Shown here one piece after another: positions 23,906-31,766 of a stretch of 44,371 nucleotides of DNA. The first letter of the stretch is position 1, and each line of letters starts with the position of its first letter. The stretch spans positions 1 to 44,371 of the forward strand of contig CAIWFH010000078.1 in assembly GCA_903911925.1 (NCBI GenBank). Reading direction: 5' to 3'. Origin of the DNA: an uncultured Acidobacteriaceae bacterium. Its GTDB lineage: Bacteria; Acidobacteriota; Terriglobia; Terriglobales; Acidobacteriaceae. The notes under the pieces were generated by a model. It had not been told where the DNA came from, ran no database searches, and saw only the letters and a program-made list of their open reading frames with translations. The position numbers and the translations under genes are program-made.

Positions 23906-26392
23906 GTGAAAGACACAGCCATCAAGGACGCACTGAATCTGTCGCGGCGCAAGTTCATCGCCAAATCCAGTCTTGGAACAGCCGCCATACTCCTGAACGG
24001 CATCCCTGCTTTGGGCGCCTCTTCGCCATTCGATCAGGCAGCGAGCCAGTTGCCTTCGGCCGGCGACAAGCAAGTTGCCGCGGCAACCCGCGTTAGCCTC
24101 GACGGCAACTGGAAGATGTTCCATTTTCCGCAGGGGAAACACAACATCACCGAGCCTCGGCAACTCAAGACGGCTGGACTGACCGCCATCGATGCGACGG
24201 TTCCGGGAGATGCGCCGCTGGAACTGTCGCGGACAGGCGAATTGCCTGCCGATCTGCTCTTCGGCGAGAACATTACAAAGCTGAAGCCTTACGAGTTGTA
24301 CGAGTGGTGGTATCAGCGGGAGTTTCCTACACCGAAAGATTTAGCAGGCCGCCGGGTCGAACTTTGCCTTCACGGAGTGGACTGCCTGGCCACTTATTGG
24401 TTCAATGGCGTAAAGATAGGCGAGTCAGAGAACGCACTTATCGAGCACTGCTTCGATGTTACTGACAAGCTAAGTGCCAATGCGCCGAATCAACTAACCA
24501 TCCGGCTAAGATCCGCTGTAATTGAGGCGGCCGGGAAAGTTTACGAACCTGCAAACACGAGCGATAGCAGTTCTACCCAGGAGAGCATTTGGATCCGCAA
24601 GCCGGCGCATAGTTGGGGATGGGACATTATGCCGCGCGCCGTGTCGGCAGGCTTGTGGCGCTCGGTGGAGTTGATTGTCCACGCCGCGCATGAAATTCCC
24701 GAGATATATTTCGCAACTGTTGCTGCCTCAGAAGAAAGCGCGAGGCTTACGGTTTCGTTTGATGTAACTACCGACTTGACTCTGATCCCAGAACTGCGCC
24801 TGAGAGTGCAAGGCGAGTGCGGGGGCTCAACCTTCTCTCGCCTTCACAAGATGGAATTCACTGCCGGGCGATTTGAGATTTCGGTGCCGAATCCAAAACT
24901 CTGGTGGCCGAGGGGGTACGGCGAAGCCAATCTCTACAAGGTGACCACGCAACTGCTGCAAGGCGATAGGGTGCTGGCATCGCGCGAAGACACGATCGGC
25001 ATTCGCAAAATGGAGTTGATTCGCACCGAAACCACGAGCCCTGACAAGCCGGGACAATTTCTCTTCAAGGTGAACGGAGTTCCGATACTGGTGAAGGGCT
25101 CGGCCTGGGTGCCCGCCGACGCCTTCCACAGCCGCGACCGTGCGCGTTATGAGCAGATGCTGGCGCTGTTCTCTGATTTGCAGTGCAACATGCTGCGCAG
25201 CTGGGGCGGTGGCGTTTACGAAGATGACGCGTTCTTCGACATCTGCGATCGCAGCGGCATCATGGTGTGGCAGGATTTTGCCATGGCCTGCGCCATCTAT
25301 CCTGTGACGCCCGAATTCCAGGATGTTATCCGGAAGGAAGCGGTTGCCGTGGTAAGAAAGCTGCGCAACCATCCTTCGCTGGCTGTTTGGAGCGGCGACA
25401 ACGAGTGTGACCAGTCTTACTACTTCTCCGGATTTGACCCGGCGCACAACACGCTCACGCGCGAATTGCTGCCGCAAATCGTTTTCCAGTGCGATCCGTA
25501 TCGGCCTTACTTGCCGAGTTCTCCGTACATGGCGCCGGAAGCGATTGCCACGAAAAATCTCGATCTCTTGCCGGAGACGCATCTTTGGGGAGCCAGGGAT
25601 TACTTCAAGAGCTCGTATTACCAGAATCACGCGGCGCATTTCCTGAGCGAGATCGGCTTCAATGGATGCCCGGGGCTCTCATCGCTCAAGCGGTTCATCG
25701 ACGAGAAGCACCTGTGGCCATGGAAAGACAATGCGCAATGGATTCTGCACTCCACCAGCCCGATTGGATTGCCGTATCAGAACATCGTGCTTGCCGATGA
25801 GGGTAAAGAGTTTTTTGGAACGCTCCCTGGCAACCTTGAGGACTTTATCGTCGCCACGCAGATTGACCAGGCTGAGGCATTCAAGTTTGTTGTGGAGATG
25901 ACTCGGCTGAAGAAGTGGCACTCGACCGGCGCGCTGTGGTGGAACGTGATTGATGGCTGGCCGAATCTGAATGCGTCGCTGGTGGATTACTACTACAACA
26001 AGAAGCTGGGCTATCACTATGTGAGGCGCGTGCAGCAGCCAACATGCCTCATGGTGGATGAGCCGCAGGATTGGTTCGTGCGCGTGGTAATGGGGAACGA
26101 CTCCTGCCAGGATGCGAGCGGCCACTACAAGATTTGGGACGCAGACTCAGGAGAGACCCTGCTCGAAGGCGACTACAAGTCAAAGGCGAATGAAAACGTC
26201 GAGGTGGGCAAACTCGCTGTTTTCCACTCGGACAAGAAGCTTTGGCTCATGGAGTGGACGGCAGGCGGCAAGAGATATGTGAACCACTACCTGCTGGGCA
26301 CACCGGCTTTCTCACTGGCGCAATACAAGGAGTGGCTGCCGAAGATTGCGGCGCTTGATAACAACTTCGACGCAGCAAAGGTTGGGGCGTAG
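23906..26392 (+). CDS. Tat-exported GH2 glycoside hydrolase, beta-mannosidase-like
   Basis: Retaining exo-glycosidase of 828 residues. The N-terminus carries a twin-arginine signal (LSRRKFIAKSSLGTAAILL), so it should be exported folded. The order is that of GH2 beta-mannosidases: sugar-binding domain about 65-250 (VPGDAPLELSRTG, YEWWYQREF, FNGVKIGESENALIEH), immunoglobulin-like domain about 265-360 (NPKLWWPRGYGEANLY), and TIM barrel from about 390 (KGSAWVPADAF, MLRSWGGGVYEDDAFFDICD). E500 (WSGDNECD) is the likely acid/base and E582 (FLSEIGFNG) the nucleophile. The start is GTG with AAGGAG upstream. With the two GH5 enzymes it would finish mannan breakdown; the substrate is inferred. Confidence 0.88.
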   Translation: MKDTAIKDALNLSRRKFIAKSSLGTAAILLNGIPALGASSPFDQAASQLPSAGDKQVAAATRVSLDGNWKMFHFPQGKHNITEPRQLKTAGLTAIDATVPGDAPLELSRTGELPADLLFGENITKLKPYELYEWWYQREFPTPKDLAGRRVELCLHGVDCLATYWFNGVKIGESENALIEHCFDVTDKLSANAPNQLTIRLRSAVIEAAGKVYEPANTSDSSSTQESIWIRKPAHSWGWDIMPRAVSAGLWRSVELIVHAAHEIPEIYFATVAASEESARLTVSFDVTTDLTLIPELRLRVQGECGGSTFSRLHKMEFTAGRFEISVPNPKLWWPRGYGEANLYKVTTQLLQGDRVLASREDTIGIRKMELIRTETTSPDKPGQFLFKVNGVPILVKGSAWVPADAFHSRDRARYEQMLALFSDLQCNMLRSWGGGVYEDDAFFDICDRSGIMVWQDFAMACAIYPVTPEFQDVIRKEAVAVVRKLRNHPSLAVWSGDNECDQSYYFSGFDPAHNTLTRELLPQIVFQCDPYRPYLPSSPYMAPEAIATKNLDLLPETHLWGARDYFKSSYYQNHAAHFLSEIGFNGCPGLSSLKRFIDEKHLWPWKDNAQWILHSTSPIGLPYQNIVLADEGKEFFGTLPGNLEDFIVATQIDQAEAFKFVVEMTRLKKWHSTGALWWNVIDGWPNLNASLVDYYYNKKLGYHYVRRVQQPTCLMVDEPQDWFVRVVMGNDSCQDASGHYKIWDADSGETLLEGDYKSKANENVEVGKLAVFHSDKKLWLMEWTAGGKRYVNHYLLGTPAFSLAQYKEWLPKIAALDNNFDAAKVGA

Positions 26393-26414
26393 AGCGATAT
26401 CATTCTGCTTGTTT

Positions 26415-26440
26415 CCCGGGTCTGACGATCTGGACCCGGG
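26415..26440. repeat. GC-rich hairpin after the GH2 gene
   Basis: Arms CCCGGGTC and GACCCGGG with a ten-base loop, 22 bases after the GH2 stop. No U tract follows, so it is a weak terminator candidate. Confidence 0.4.
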
Positions 26441-26509
26441 GCGCCGAGCAAACGCGGCGTACATGAGGCTTCAGGGGTGTGCTGGCCTGTTCCCCCGATT
26501 CAGCATCCA

Positions 26510-26531
26510 CCCCTCCCCCTCCCCCTCCCCC
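26510..26531 (-). other. G-quadruplex-forming motif (minus strand)
   Basis: The plus strand has CCCC-T-CCCCC-T-CCCCC-T-CCCCC, so the minus strand has four runs of at least four G separated by single A bases. Single-base loops make this the most stable class of predicted intramolecular quadruplex. It lies in non-coding DNA about 120 bases after the GH2 stop. Confidence 0.7.
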
Positions 26532-26877
26532 TATTCTGCGGGCAAAATCCTTGGTTTCAATACGATGCGCGGTGGCCCTCGCTCCAAATTCTTGATTCTA
26601 CTGAACTTTGCCGCAGGATCCTCATGACAAAGGGGTTACGGGCGTCACAGCTTCTTTTCTTGCGGTGAGGACGCGATTCATCGAACCAGAGGCGAATCCA
26701 CAGGTTTCGAGCGCGAGGTGTTTGAGAAGCCTATAAAACGATTGTGCTCCAAGGGCGGGTAATTCTCTGCAAAGTGCCGCAAAGATTTTTGTTGCGACTC
26801 CGGATTTGCTCGATAGTCGGAACCATCGGAGGCTGCGGAAAAAGGCCAGAATTTGATCCAAGCCGACAAAAGTAACC

Positions 26878-26942
26878 GCAGGGGCTGAAGCCCTCAGTGG
26901 TTCCAGGGCACTTACGGCACGACTGAAGTCGTGCCCTGACAC
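26878..26942. repeat. Double-hairpin intergenic repeat, copy B
   Basis: Hairpin 1 is GGGCT-GA-AGCCC (26882-26893). Hairpin 2 (26916-26935) is a perfect GGCACGACT-GA-AGTCGTGCC, followed by CTGACAC. It shares CGGCACGACTGAAGTC and CCTGACAC with copy A at 18775. Confidence 0.7.
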
Positions 26943-27036
26943 TTCGTGCAACTCCGGATGAGTTTTTCCGCAAGCTGATCACTATTCTTCGTTGGCCGCG
27001 CCAGGCACAAACGTGTGTTGCACAACCTGGCCGGGG

Positions 27037-27348
27037 TCACCCAGCGGCGTTCGGTCTGACGGGGTTGGTGGCGTCTGGTCCAGCGACCGTCGTCCATTCG
27101 CGCACGTACCACCGCTTCACGATTCCGTTGATCACATAGGGGTCCGCACGGGCGAACTTCTCGGCAACTTCGGGGGAGTCGCCCTTGAACAGAACGACGG
27201 CGCCGTCTACAGGATTGGCCAAAGCGCCGCCCAGAACAAGTTCGCCGCGCTCGCTTGCCTGCCAGGCCAATGCCAGGTGTTCCGACCGAAACTCGGGCCG
27301 CCTTGCGAGGTAGTCATCGCCGAATTCGTAAAACATGAGGTAGTGCAT
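27037..27348 (-). CDS. YciI family protein
   Basis: Small alpha/beta protein (103 residues) of the YciI/YCII dehydratase-like family with a ferredoxin-like fold. H24 and the D69-P70-Y71 motif (RADPYVINGIVKRWYVREW) match the conserved His-Asp pair of the family. AAAGGAA lies about eight bases before the ATG. No reaction is established for most members. It stands alone between two repeat-containing gaps, on the strand of the following metabolic genes. Confidence 0.87.
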   Translation of the reverse strand: MHYLMFYEFGDDYLARRPEFRSEHLALAWQASERGELVLGGALANPVDGAVVLFKGDSPEVAEKFARADPYVINGIVKRWYVREWTTVAGPDATNPVRPNAAG

Positions 27349-27403
27349 TTAAGCGGTTCCTTTCGTGGAGGTCTCTGAACACATCCTTGATTCCGCATTC
27401 CCT

Positions 27404-27462
27404 CAGGGGCTAAAGCCCGGCTGGACTTGCATCGATTGCTGCGCGGCTCAAGCCGCGCCCTT
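27404..27462. repeat. Double-hairpin intergenic repeat, copy C (diverged)
   Basis: Hairpin 1 is GGGCT-AA-AGCCC (27407-27418), and hairpin 2 is a perfect GCGCGGCT-CA-AGCCGCGC (27441-27458). The layout and first hairpin match copies A and B; the second stem has a different sequence but keeps a CT-NA-AG centre. Confidence 0.55.
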
Positions 27463-27483
27463 TCAAAGCGACCGCGGAGTCTG

Positions 27484-28497
27484 TTATCCCATAGCTGCCA
27501 GCACAGCATCGGCAAACTGCGTGGTGCCGGCGGTACCGCCGACGTCGCGGGTGAGCGTTTTGCCGTCAGCGTAAACGGTCTCCAAGGCCTTGTGCACGCG
27601 GTCGGCCGCGGCCATCTCGTCAAGGTGGCGAAGCATCAGCACGGCCGATTGCAACAGGGCAGTGGGGTTGGCCAGGTCTTTGCCGGCGATGTCGGGGGCC
27701 GAACCATGCACGGCTTCGAAGATGGCGCACTCCAGGCCCAGGTTTGCGCCGGGAACCAGGCCGAGGCCGCCCACCAGGCCCGCGCAGAGGTCGCTGACAA
27801 TGTCGCCATAGAGATTTTCAAGCAGCAGCGTGTCGTACTGGAAGGGATTCATCACCAACTGCATGCAGGTGTTGTCGATGATGTGCTCGCCGTAAACGAT
27901 GTCGGGAAATCCCTCGGCCACTTTGCGGGCGCAGCGCAAAAATAATCCATCAGACAGCTTCATGATGTTGGCCTTGTGGATGGAGTGAATTTTCTTGCGG
28001 CCGTGCTTGCGCGCGTACTCGAAAGCGAATTTGGCGATGCGCGTGGAGCCCTTCTCGGTGATGACTTTGATGGCCTCGACTACGCCGGGGACCACTTCGT
28101 GCTCAAGGCCGACGTACTCGCCCTCGGTGTTTTCGCGGACGATGATCAGGTCAACGCCGGGCCAGTGCGTCTTGAGGCCGGGCAGATTCTTGATGGGGCG
28201 GAAGTTGGCGAAGAGCTCAAACTTCTTGCGCAGGGTGACGTTGATGCTCTTGAATCCGCCGCCAATGGGCGTGGTCACAGGGCCCTTCAAGGCGACGCGG
28301 TTGCGCTCAATGGATTCGTAGAGCGCGGCGGGAATGTACTCACCAAAGATTTCGAATGCCTCGGCGCCGGCGGCAAAGCGCTCCCACTCGAATTTAACGC
28401 CGGTCGCTTCGAGGATGCGAACGACAACCTGCGTGACCTCGGGGCCAATGCCATCGCCGGGAATGAGGGTTACTTTGTGGGTCTTCGTTTCCGCCAT
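27484..28497 (-). CDS. Isocitrate dehydrogenase, NAD-dependent type (isocitrate/isopropylmalate dehydrogenase family)
   Basis: Oxidatively decarboxylates isocitrate to 2-oxoglutarate in the TCA cycle. The protein has 337 residues, the short homodimeric or mitochondrial-like form. IPGDGIGPEV near 12-21, the substrate loop KSINVTLRK near 83-91, VRENTEGEYVG near 119-129, the Mg-binding segment YDTLLLENLYGDIVSDLCAG and FEAVHGSAPDIAGK near 255-270 identify the family. The sequence pattern fits NAD-dependent isocitrate dehydrogenase better than isopropylmalate dehydrogenase, but homoisocitrate-type activity cannot be ruled out by eye. Its ATG shares one base with the nrdR stop (TAATG). Citrate synthase lies about 11 kb away. 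Confidence 0.88.
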   Translation of the reverse strand: MAETKTHKVTLIPGDGIGPEVTQVVVRILEATGVKFEWERFAAGAEAFEIFGEYIPAALYESIERNRVALKGPVTTPIGGGFKSINVTLRKKFELFANFRPIKNLPGLKTHWPGVDLIIVRENTEGEYVGLEHEVVPGVVEAIKVITEKGSTRIAKFAFEYARKHGRKKIHSIHKANIMKLSDGLFLRCARKVAEGFPDIVYGEHIIDNTCMQLVMNPFQYDTLLLENLYGDIVSDLCAGLVGGLGLVPGANLGLECAIFEAVHGSAPDIAGKDLANPTALLQSAVLMLRHLDEMAAADRVHKALETVYADGKTLTRDVGGTAGTTQFADAVLAAMG

Positions 28498-28964
28498 TAT
28501 TTCTTCCCCTTGCGGCTGCCGAGCAGCCCTTCCAGTTCTTCCTTGAACTCGCGCACATCCTTGAAGTCGCGGTAGACCGACGCGAAACGGATGTAGGCCA
28601 CCGTGTCCAGTCCTTTAAGGTGCTGCATGATCAGTTCGCCGATCTCGGCCGTGGAGCGCTCGCGCTCCGGAGCGTCTACGAGGAAGGTCTCCGCGGCATC
28701 CACGATTGCTTCGAGGTTGCTTGAGGGCACAGGGCGTTTTTGGCAGGCGTGCAGCAGGCCGTTGAGCACCTTTTTGCGGTCGAAGCGCTCGCGGCGGCCA
28801 TCTTTTTTGACCACCATGTAGGGGATCTCGTCGATGCGCTCGTAGGTGGTAAAGCGCCGCTCGCACTTCTCGCACTCGCGCCGCCGCCGTATGGCGTCGG
28901 CCTCTTTGCTTTCGCGCGAGTCCACAACCCGGTCTTGCCCGAAGCCACAATAAGGACACTTCAT
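28497..28964 (-). CDS. nrdR: Transcriptional repressor NrdR
   Basis: Zinc- and nucleotide-binding repressor of ribonucleotide reductase genes. The N-terminal zinc ribbon has C3, C6, C31 and C34 ([23 protein letters not shown]), followed by the ATP-cone domain from about 49 ([20 protein letters not shown] to [11 protein letters not shown]). Length (155) is typical. It overlaps the next gene, isocitrate dehydrogenase, by one base, so the two are co-translated. No nrd gene is in the window. Confidence 0.97.
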   Translation of the reverse strand: MKCPYCGFGQDRVVDSRESKEADAIRRRRECEKCERRFTTYERIDEIPYMVVKKDGRRERFDRKKVLNGLLHACQKRPVPSSNLEAIVDAAETFLVDAPERERSTAEIGELIMQHLKGLDTVAYIRFASVYRDFKDVREFKEELEGLLGSRKGKK

Positions 28965-28985
28965 CTTAGGGCGATTCTACTAGGG

Positions 28986-29020
28986 ATTAGTGGTTAGTGA
29001 TTAGTGGGTTGTGGTTAGGG
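28986..29020. repeat. Tandem heptamer repeat next to nrdR
   Basis: Five contiguous 7-base units: ATTAGTG, GTTAGTG, ATTAGTG, GGTTGTG and GTTAGGG. It fills the gap between the nrdR start and the end of the next minus-strand gene, whose stop codon lies inside the last unit. No inverted second arm is seen. Confidence 0.75.
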
Positions 29021-29737
29021 GACGGGAACAAGCAGGGTTTTGCCGGCCAGCGCGGTCAGGCCATCGAGGGTATCGAGAAATGCCGAGGAGATGGGCGGGG
29101 CGTCGGCGAGGTGCCAAAGCAGTTCGGCGTTATTCCAGGCGGCTTCGCGGGCCGCGGAGACGCTCCATGCCGCAAGCGTGTCTTCAAGGTGGGTGACCGG
29201 CGGCAGCGCATCGCCCAGCAGGCGCACGTTCAATTCGACCTTGGCTGCTTCAATGAGGCTGTCGAGCGTGGAGTTGAGCGCGGTGAAGTCGTTGTAGTGG
29301 GTGTCGTCGTGCTGCGGTGAAATGCCCGTATTGCGGCAGGTGGCGACCACCGCTTGCGGCAGGTCGTGGTTGATATGGGCGTTCATGCCGGCCAGGGCGA
29401 ATTGGATGCGGGCGATAGCGGGCTGGCTGCGCTGGTCAAAGACGGCCTGCCAGCAACCGGGGGTCGGGCGGTCCGCAAGGGAAGAGGCGATGGCGGCAAA
29501 GTAGAAGCCGGCAAACTCAACATCGAGGGCGGCGATCCAGGCGGGGTTGGAAAATCCGGCTGAATTCACGCGCTCCCGTACTGCCTGGGTTACCTGGAGG
29601 TAAAGCCCGTTGAACCACTTGAGGCCGTCGCCGTCGGCGCAGGCGGCCTGAATGGCCTCGAGAATCTGGACAACATCGGGGACGGTTTGAGGGACGATTT
29701 GTAAGGCGGCGAGGAGCGCGGGATCGTAGGGGAACAT
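29015..29737 (-). CDS. DUF5995-like protein
   Basis: A 240-residue, mostly helical, probably cytoplasmic protein. The segments GDGLKWFNGLYLQVTQAV, FYFAAIASSLADR and especially GMNAHINHDLPQAVVAT resemble the DUF5995 family, whose function is unknown; the conserved His cluster could bind metal. The frame is open to 29800, but the ATG at 29737 gives the natural N-terminus (MFPYDPALLAALQIV). Assignment is by memory of motifs and is moderate. Confidence 0.72.
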   Translation of the reverse strand: MFPYDPALLAALQIVPQTVPDVVQILEAIQAACADGDGLKWFNGLYLQVTQAVRERVNSAGFSNPAWIAALDVEFAGFYFAAIASSLADRPTPGCWQAVFDQRSQPAIARIQFALAGMNAHINHDLPQAVVATCRNTGISPQHDDTHYNDFTALNSTLDSLIEAAKVELNVRLLGDALPPVTHLEDTLAAWSVSAAREAAWNNAELLWHLADAPPISSAFLDTLDGLTALAGKTLLVPVP

Positions 29738-29810
29738 GGTGCGCCATGATAACCGGGCGCGGAGGGGATTGGGAAGCGGGTTGAAGGCCTTTACGACCAA
29801 GATTTCGTGC

Positions 29811-29842
29811 TGCCCCCGGTCCCAAATTCGGGACCGGGGGCA
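29811..29842. repeat. Long perfect palindrome upstream of the DUF5995-like gene
   Basis: Thirteen-base arms TGCCCCCGGTCCC and GGGACCGGGGGCA with the loop AAATTC. It lies between the DegT-type gene end (29895) and the DUF5995-like start (29737), both on the minus strand. No U tract follows in either direction, so it could be a terminator remnant, an mRNA-stabilising hairpin or a dispersed element. Confidence 0.65.
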
Positions 29843-29894
29843 CCCGGCTCAGAATGGCAACCGTAATTACTGAGGGAACAGTGGAGGAAAGGCG

Positions 29895-31124
29895 CTAGCT
29901 CAAGAACTCCGCAATCGCCGCCACCACGGTCTGTTGCTCGTCTTCGCGAATCTCCGGGAAGATGGGCAGGGCCAGCACTTCGCGGGCGGCTCGCTCGGCT
30001 TCCGGGAAGCTGCCTTCCTTGTAGCCCAGGCATTTCAGCGCGTCCTGCATGTGCAGCGGGACGGGGTAGTAAATCTCCGAGCCGATCTTGCGTGCGGCGA
30101 GGAACTCGCGCAGCGCGTCGCGGCGAGGCGCGCGGATGACGTATTGATGCCAGACGTGATGGCTACCCGCGACCTCATGCGGTAGAACCACGCCCCTGGC
30201 GGGGTACGGACCGGCTTCGGCCAGGCCTGCGGCGGCAAACAGGGCGTGGTAGCGCGCGGCCACCGTCCGGCGGGCCTCGTTCCAGCCGTCAATGTACTTC
30301 AACTTGACGGAGAGGACCGCCCCCTGGAAGCCGTCCATGCGGGTGTTCCAGCCGATTTCGTCGTGGTAGTAGCGGCGGCGCATGCCGTGCTGGCGCAGCA
30401 TTCGGGCGCGCTCGGCCACCTCATCTGAATTTGTGGTGACCATGCCGGCGTCGCCGGCGGCGCTCAGGTTCTTGGTGGGGTAAAAGCTGAAGGCGGCGGC
30501 ATCGCCCAGCGCTCCGGCTTTCACGCCTTGCCACTTGGCGCCCCAGGCCTGGGCGGCGTCTTCAATCAGCTTGAGCCCATGCTGTAATCCGAGGCGGGAG
30601 AAGGCCGTCCAATCTGCAGTCTGGCCGTAAAGATGGACGGGGAGGATGGCGCGTACACCTTGAGCCGGTGGGCGATTCAGGATCGATTCGACCGCTGTGG
30701 GGTCCAGGTTGAAAGTGGAGGGGTCAATATCGGCCAGCAACACCGAGGCACCGGCGCGGAGGATGGCGCTGACGGAGGCGAAGAAACTGAAGGGAGTGGT
30801 AACTACAGTATTGCCCGGTCCAATGCCGGCGGCGGCCAATGCCAGCCAAAGCGCATCGGTTCCCGAGGAGCATCCAAGAGCGTGGGCAACGCCCAGCCGG
30901 ATGGCGGCTGCCTGTTCAAATTCGGACACTTGCTCGCCAAGGATAAACTGCTGCGTCTCTAGTACATGCGCCACCGCATCCACCAATTCCTGGTGCAGGG
31001 GGCGGTACTGGCGTTTCAAGTCGAGCATGGGTACAGGCTGAGCAATATTGGCTTGCGGCTGAACGGGTAAGACTGTATTTTTCACGTCATCATGGTACCA
31101 GCCAGGCATGCGGCTGCGTCCCAT
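29895..31124 (-). CDS. DegT/DnrJ/EryC1/StrS family aminotransferase
   Basis: PLP-dependent sugar aminotransferase family, making amino sugars from keto-sugar nucleotides for surface glycans. GCSSGTDALWLAL near 83-95, the PFSFFAS segment, EDAAQAWGA near 186-194 and FSFYPTKNLSAAGDAGMV (the lysine binds PLP) are the diagnostic motifs; the C-terminal YYPVPLHMQDALKCLGY loop is typical too. The start is uncertain: ATG at 31124 lacks a ribosome-binding site, and the conserved part begins near MLDLKRQYRPL (residue 33). The sugar is unknown. A glycan role would fit the WecG-type gene, but that lies 30 kb away. Confidence 0.92.
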   Translation of the reverse strand: MGRSRMPGWYHDDVKNTVLPVQPQANIAQPVPMLDLKRQYRPLHQELVDAVAHVLETQQFILGEQVSEFEQAAAIRLGVAHALGCSSGTDALWLALAAAGIGPGNTVVTTPFSFFASVSAILRAGASVLLADIDPSTFNLDPTAVESILNRPPAQGVRAILPVHLYGQTADWTAFSRLGLQHGLKLIEDAAQAWGAKWQGVKAGALGDAAAFSFYPTKNLSAAGDAGMVTTNSDEVAERARMLRQHGMRRRYYHDEIGWNTRMDGFQGAVLSVKLKYIDGWNEARRTVAARYHALFAAAGLAEAGPYPARGVVLPHEVAGSHHVWHQYVIRAPRRDALREFLAARKIGSEIYYPVPLHMQDALKCLGYKEGSFPEAERAAREVLALPIFPEIREDEQQTVVAAIAEFLS

Positions 31125-31431
31125 GTATCGAACGGGGCATCAATCTTGCCTTAAGACTGAAAGGATAATTTGCATAGAGCACGGTAAGGTGACTTGGATC
31201 CGGAAATGGAAAGAGATGGAGGCCGCCAACGCGGTTGAGAGCCAATCCGACACAAGGGTGCAGTGAATGACCGTGACCCGGTTGAAATGCGATGCAAATC
31301 CAGATAATGTTGTCACATTGCGGCGCGTAGTGACCCCGGGAGTTCCGGAGCAGCGACCGCTCATTTCTTTCGATGATTACCCACGTTTGGGAAACACCAA
31401 ACCAATCAATAAGAAGACGGGAGATCGGCAA
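31125..31431. other. Divergent promoter region of the DegT-type gene and hfq
   Basis: No separate gene. A frame from 31267 runs into hfq without a stop but lacks a ribosome-binding site and Hfq-like sequence. TTGAAA (31282-31287) and GATAAT (31303-31308) with a 15-base spacer are a weak promoter candidate for hfq about 120 bases before its start. Confidence 0.4.
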
Positions 31432-31746
31432 ATGGAGAACAAGCCGGCACAAAATATTCAGGACACGTTCCTGAACACGGTCCGCAAGGACAAGACCCCC
31501 ATAACGATCTACCTGGTCAGCGGCGTCAAGCTTACCGGAAAGATCCGCTCTTTTGACAAGTATTCCGTGCTGCTTGAGAACAACAGCCAGGAGCAATTGA
31601 TCTTCAAGCATGCCATTTCCACCGTGGTGAGCAACAGGAGCGTGCTGCATAGCAGCGAGCATCGTCCGGGGGTGGTAGCCACCGGTACCGGGCCCGGTCC
31701 TGTGGGCGTGGCCAACACGCCGGCATCCATTTCGGAGCCGCGATAG
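31432..31746 (+). CDS. hfq: RNA chaperone Hfq
   Basis: Sm-like hexameric RNA chaperone for small-RNA pairing. The Sm1 region ([41 protein letters not shown]) and Sm2 motif (FKHAISTVV) are intact; the proximal-face YKH motif of E. coli is FKH here. A 35-residue hydrophilic tail follows ([20 protein letters not shown]). GGGAG lies nine bases before the chosen ATG. It is followed after 20 bases by hflX, the classical hfq-hflX order, which supports both calls. Confidence 0.96.
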   Translation: MENKPAQNIQDTFLNTVRKDKTPITIYLVSGVKLTGKIRSFDKYSVLLENNSQEQLIFKHAISTVVSNRSVLHSSEHRPGVVATGTGPGPVGVANTPASISEPR

Positions 31747-31766
31747 CACGGGGAGAGAAGTCACGA

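Larger units (their letters stand above)
26393..27036. other. Gene-free, repeat-rich stretch
   Basis: No credible gene. It holds a hairpin CCCGGGTC/GACCCGGG at 26415-26440, a C-rich run with four blocks at 26510-26531, and one copy of the double-hairpin repeat at 26878-26942. A minus-strand frame across the last element (GHDFSRAVSALEPLRASAP) is a translation of the repeat rather than a protein. Confidence 0.7.

Noticed and set aside
26622..26951. Minus-strand 109-codon frame beginning MHEVSGHDFSRAV
   Set aside because: It is largely a translation of the double-hairpin repeat and lacks a ribosome-binding site and protein-like composition beyond it.
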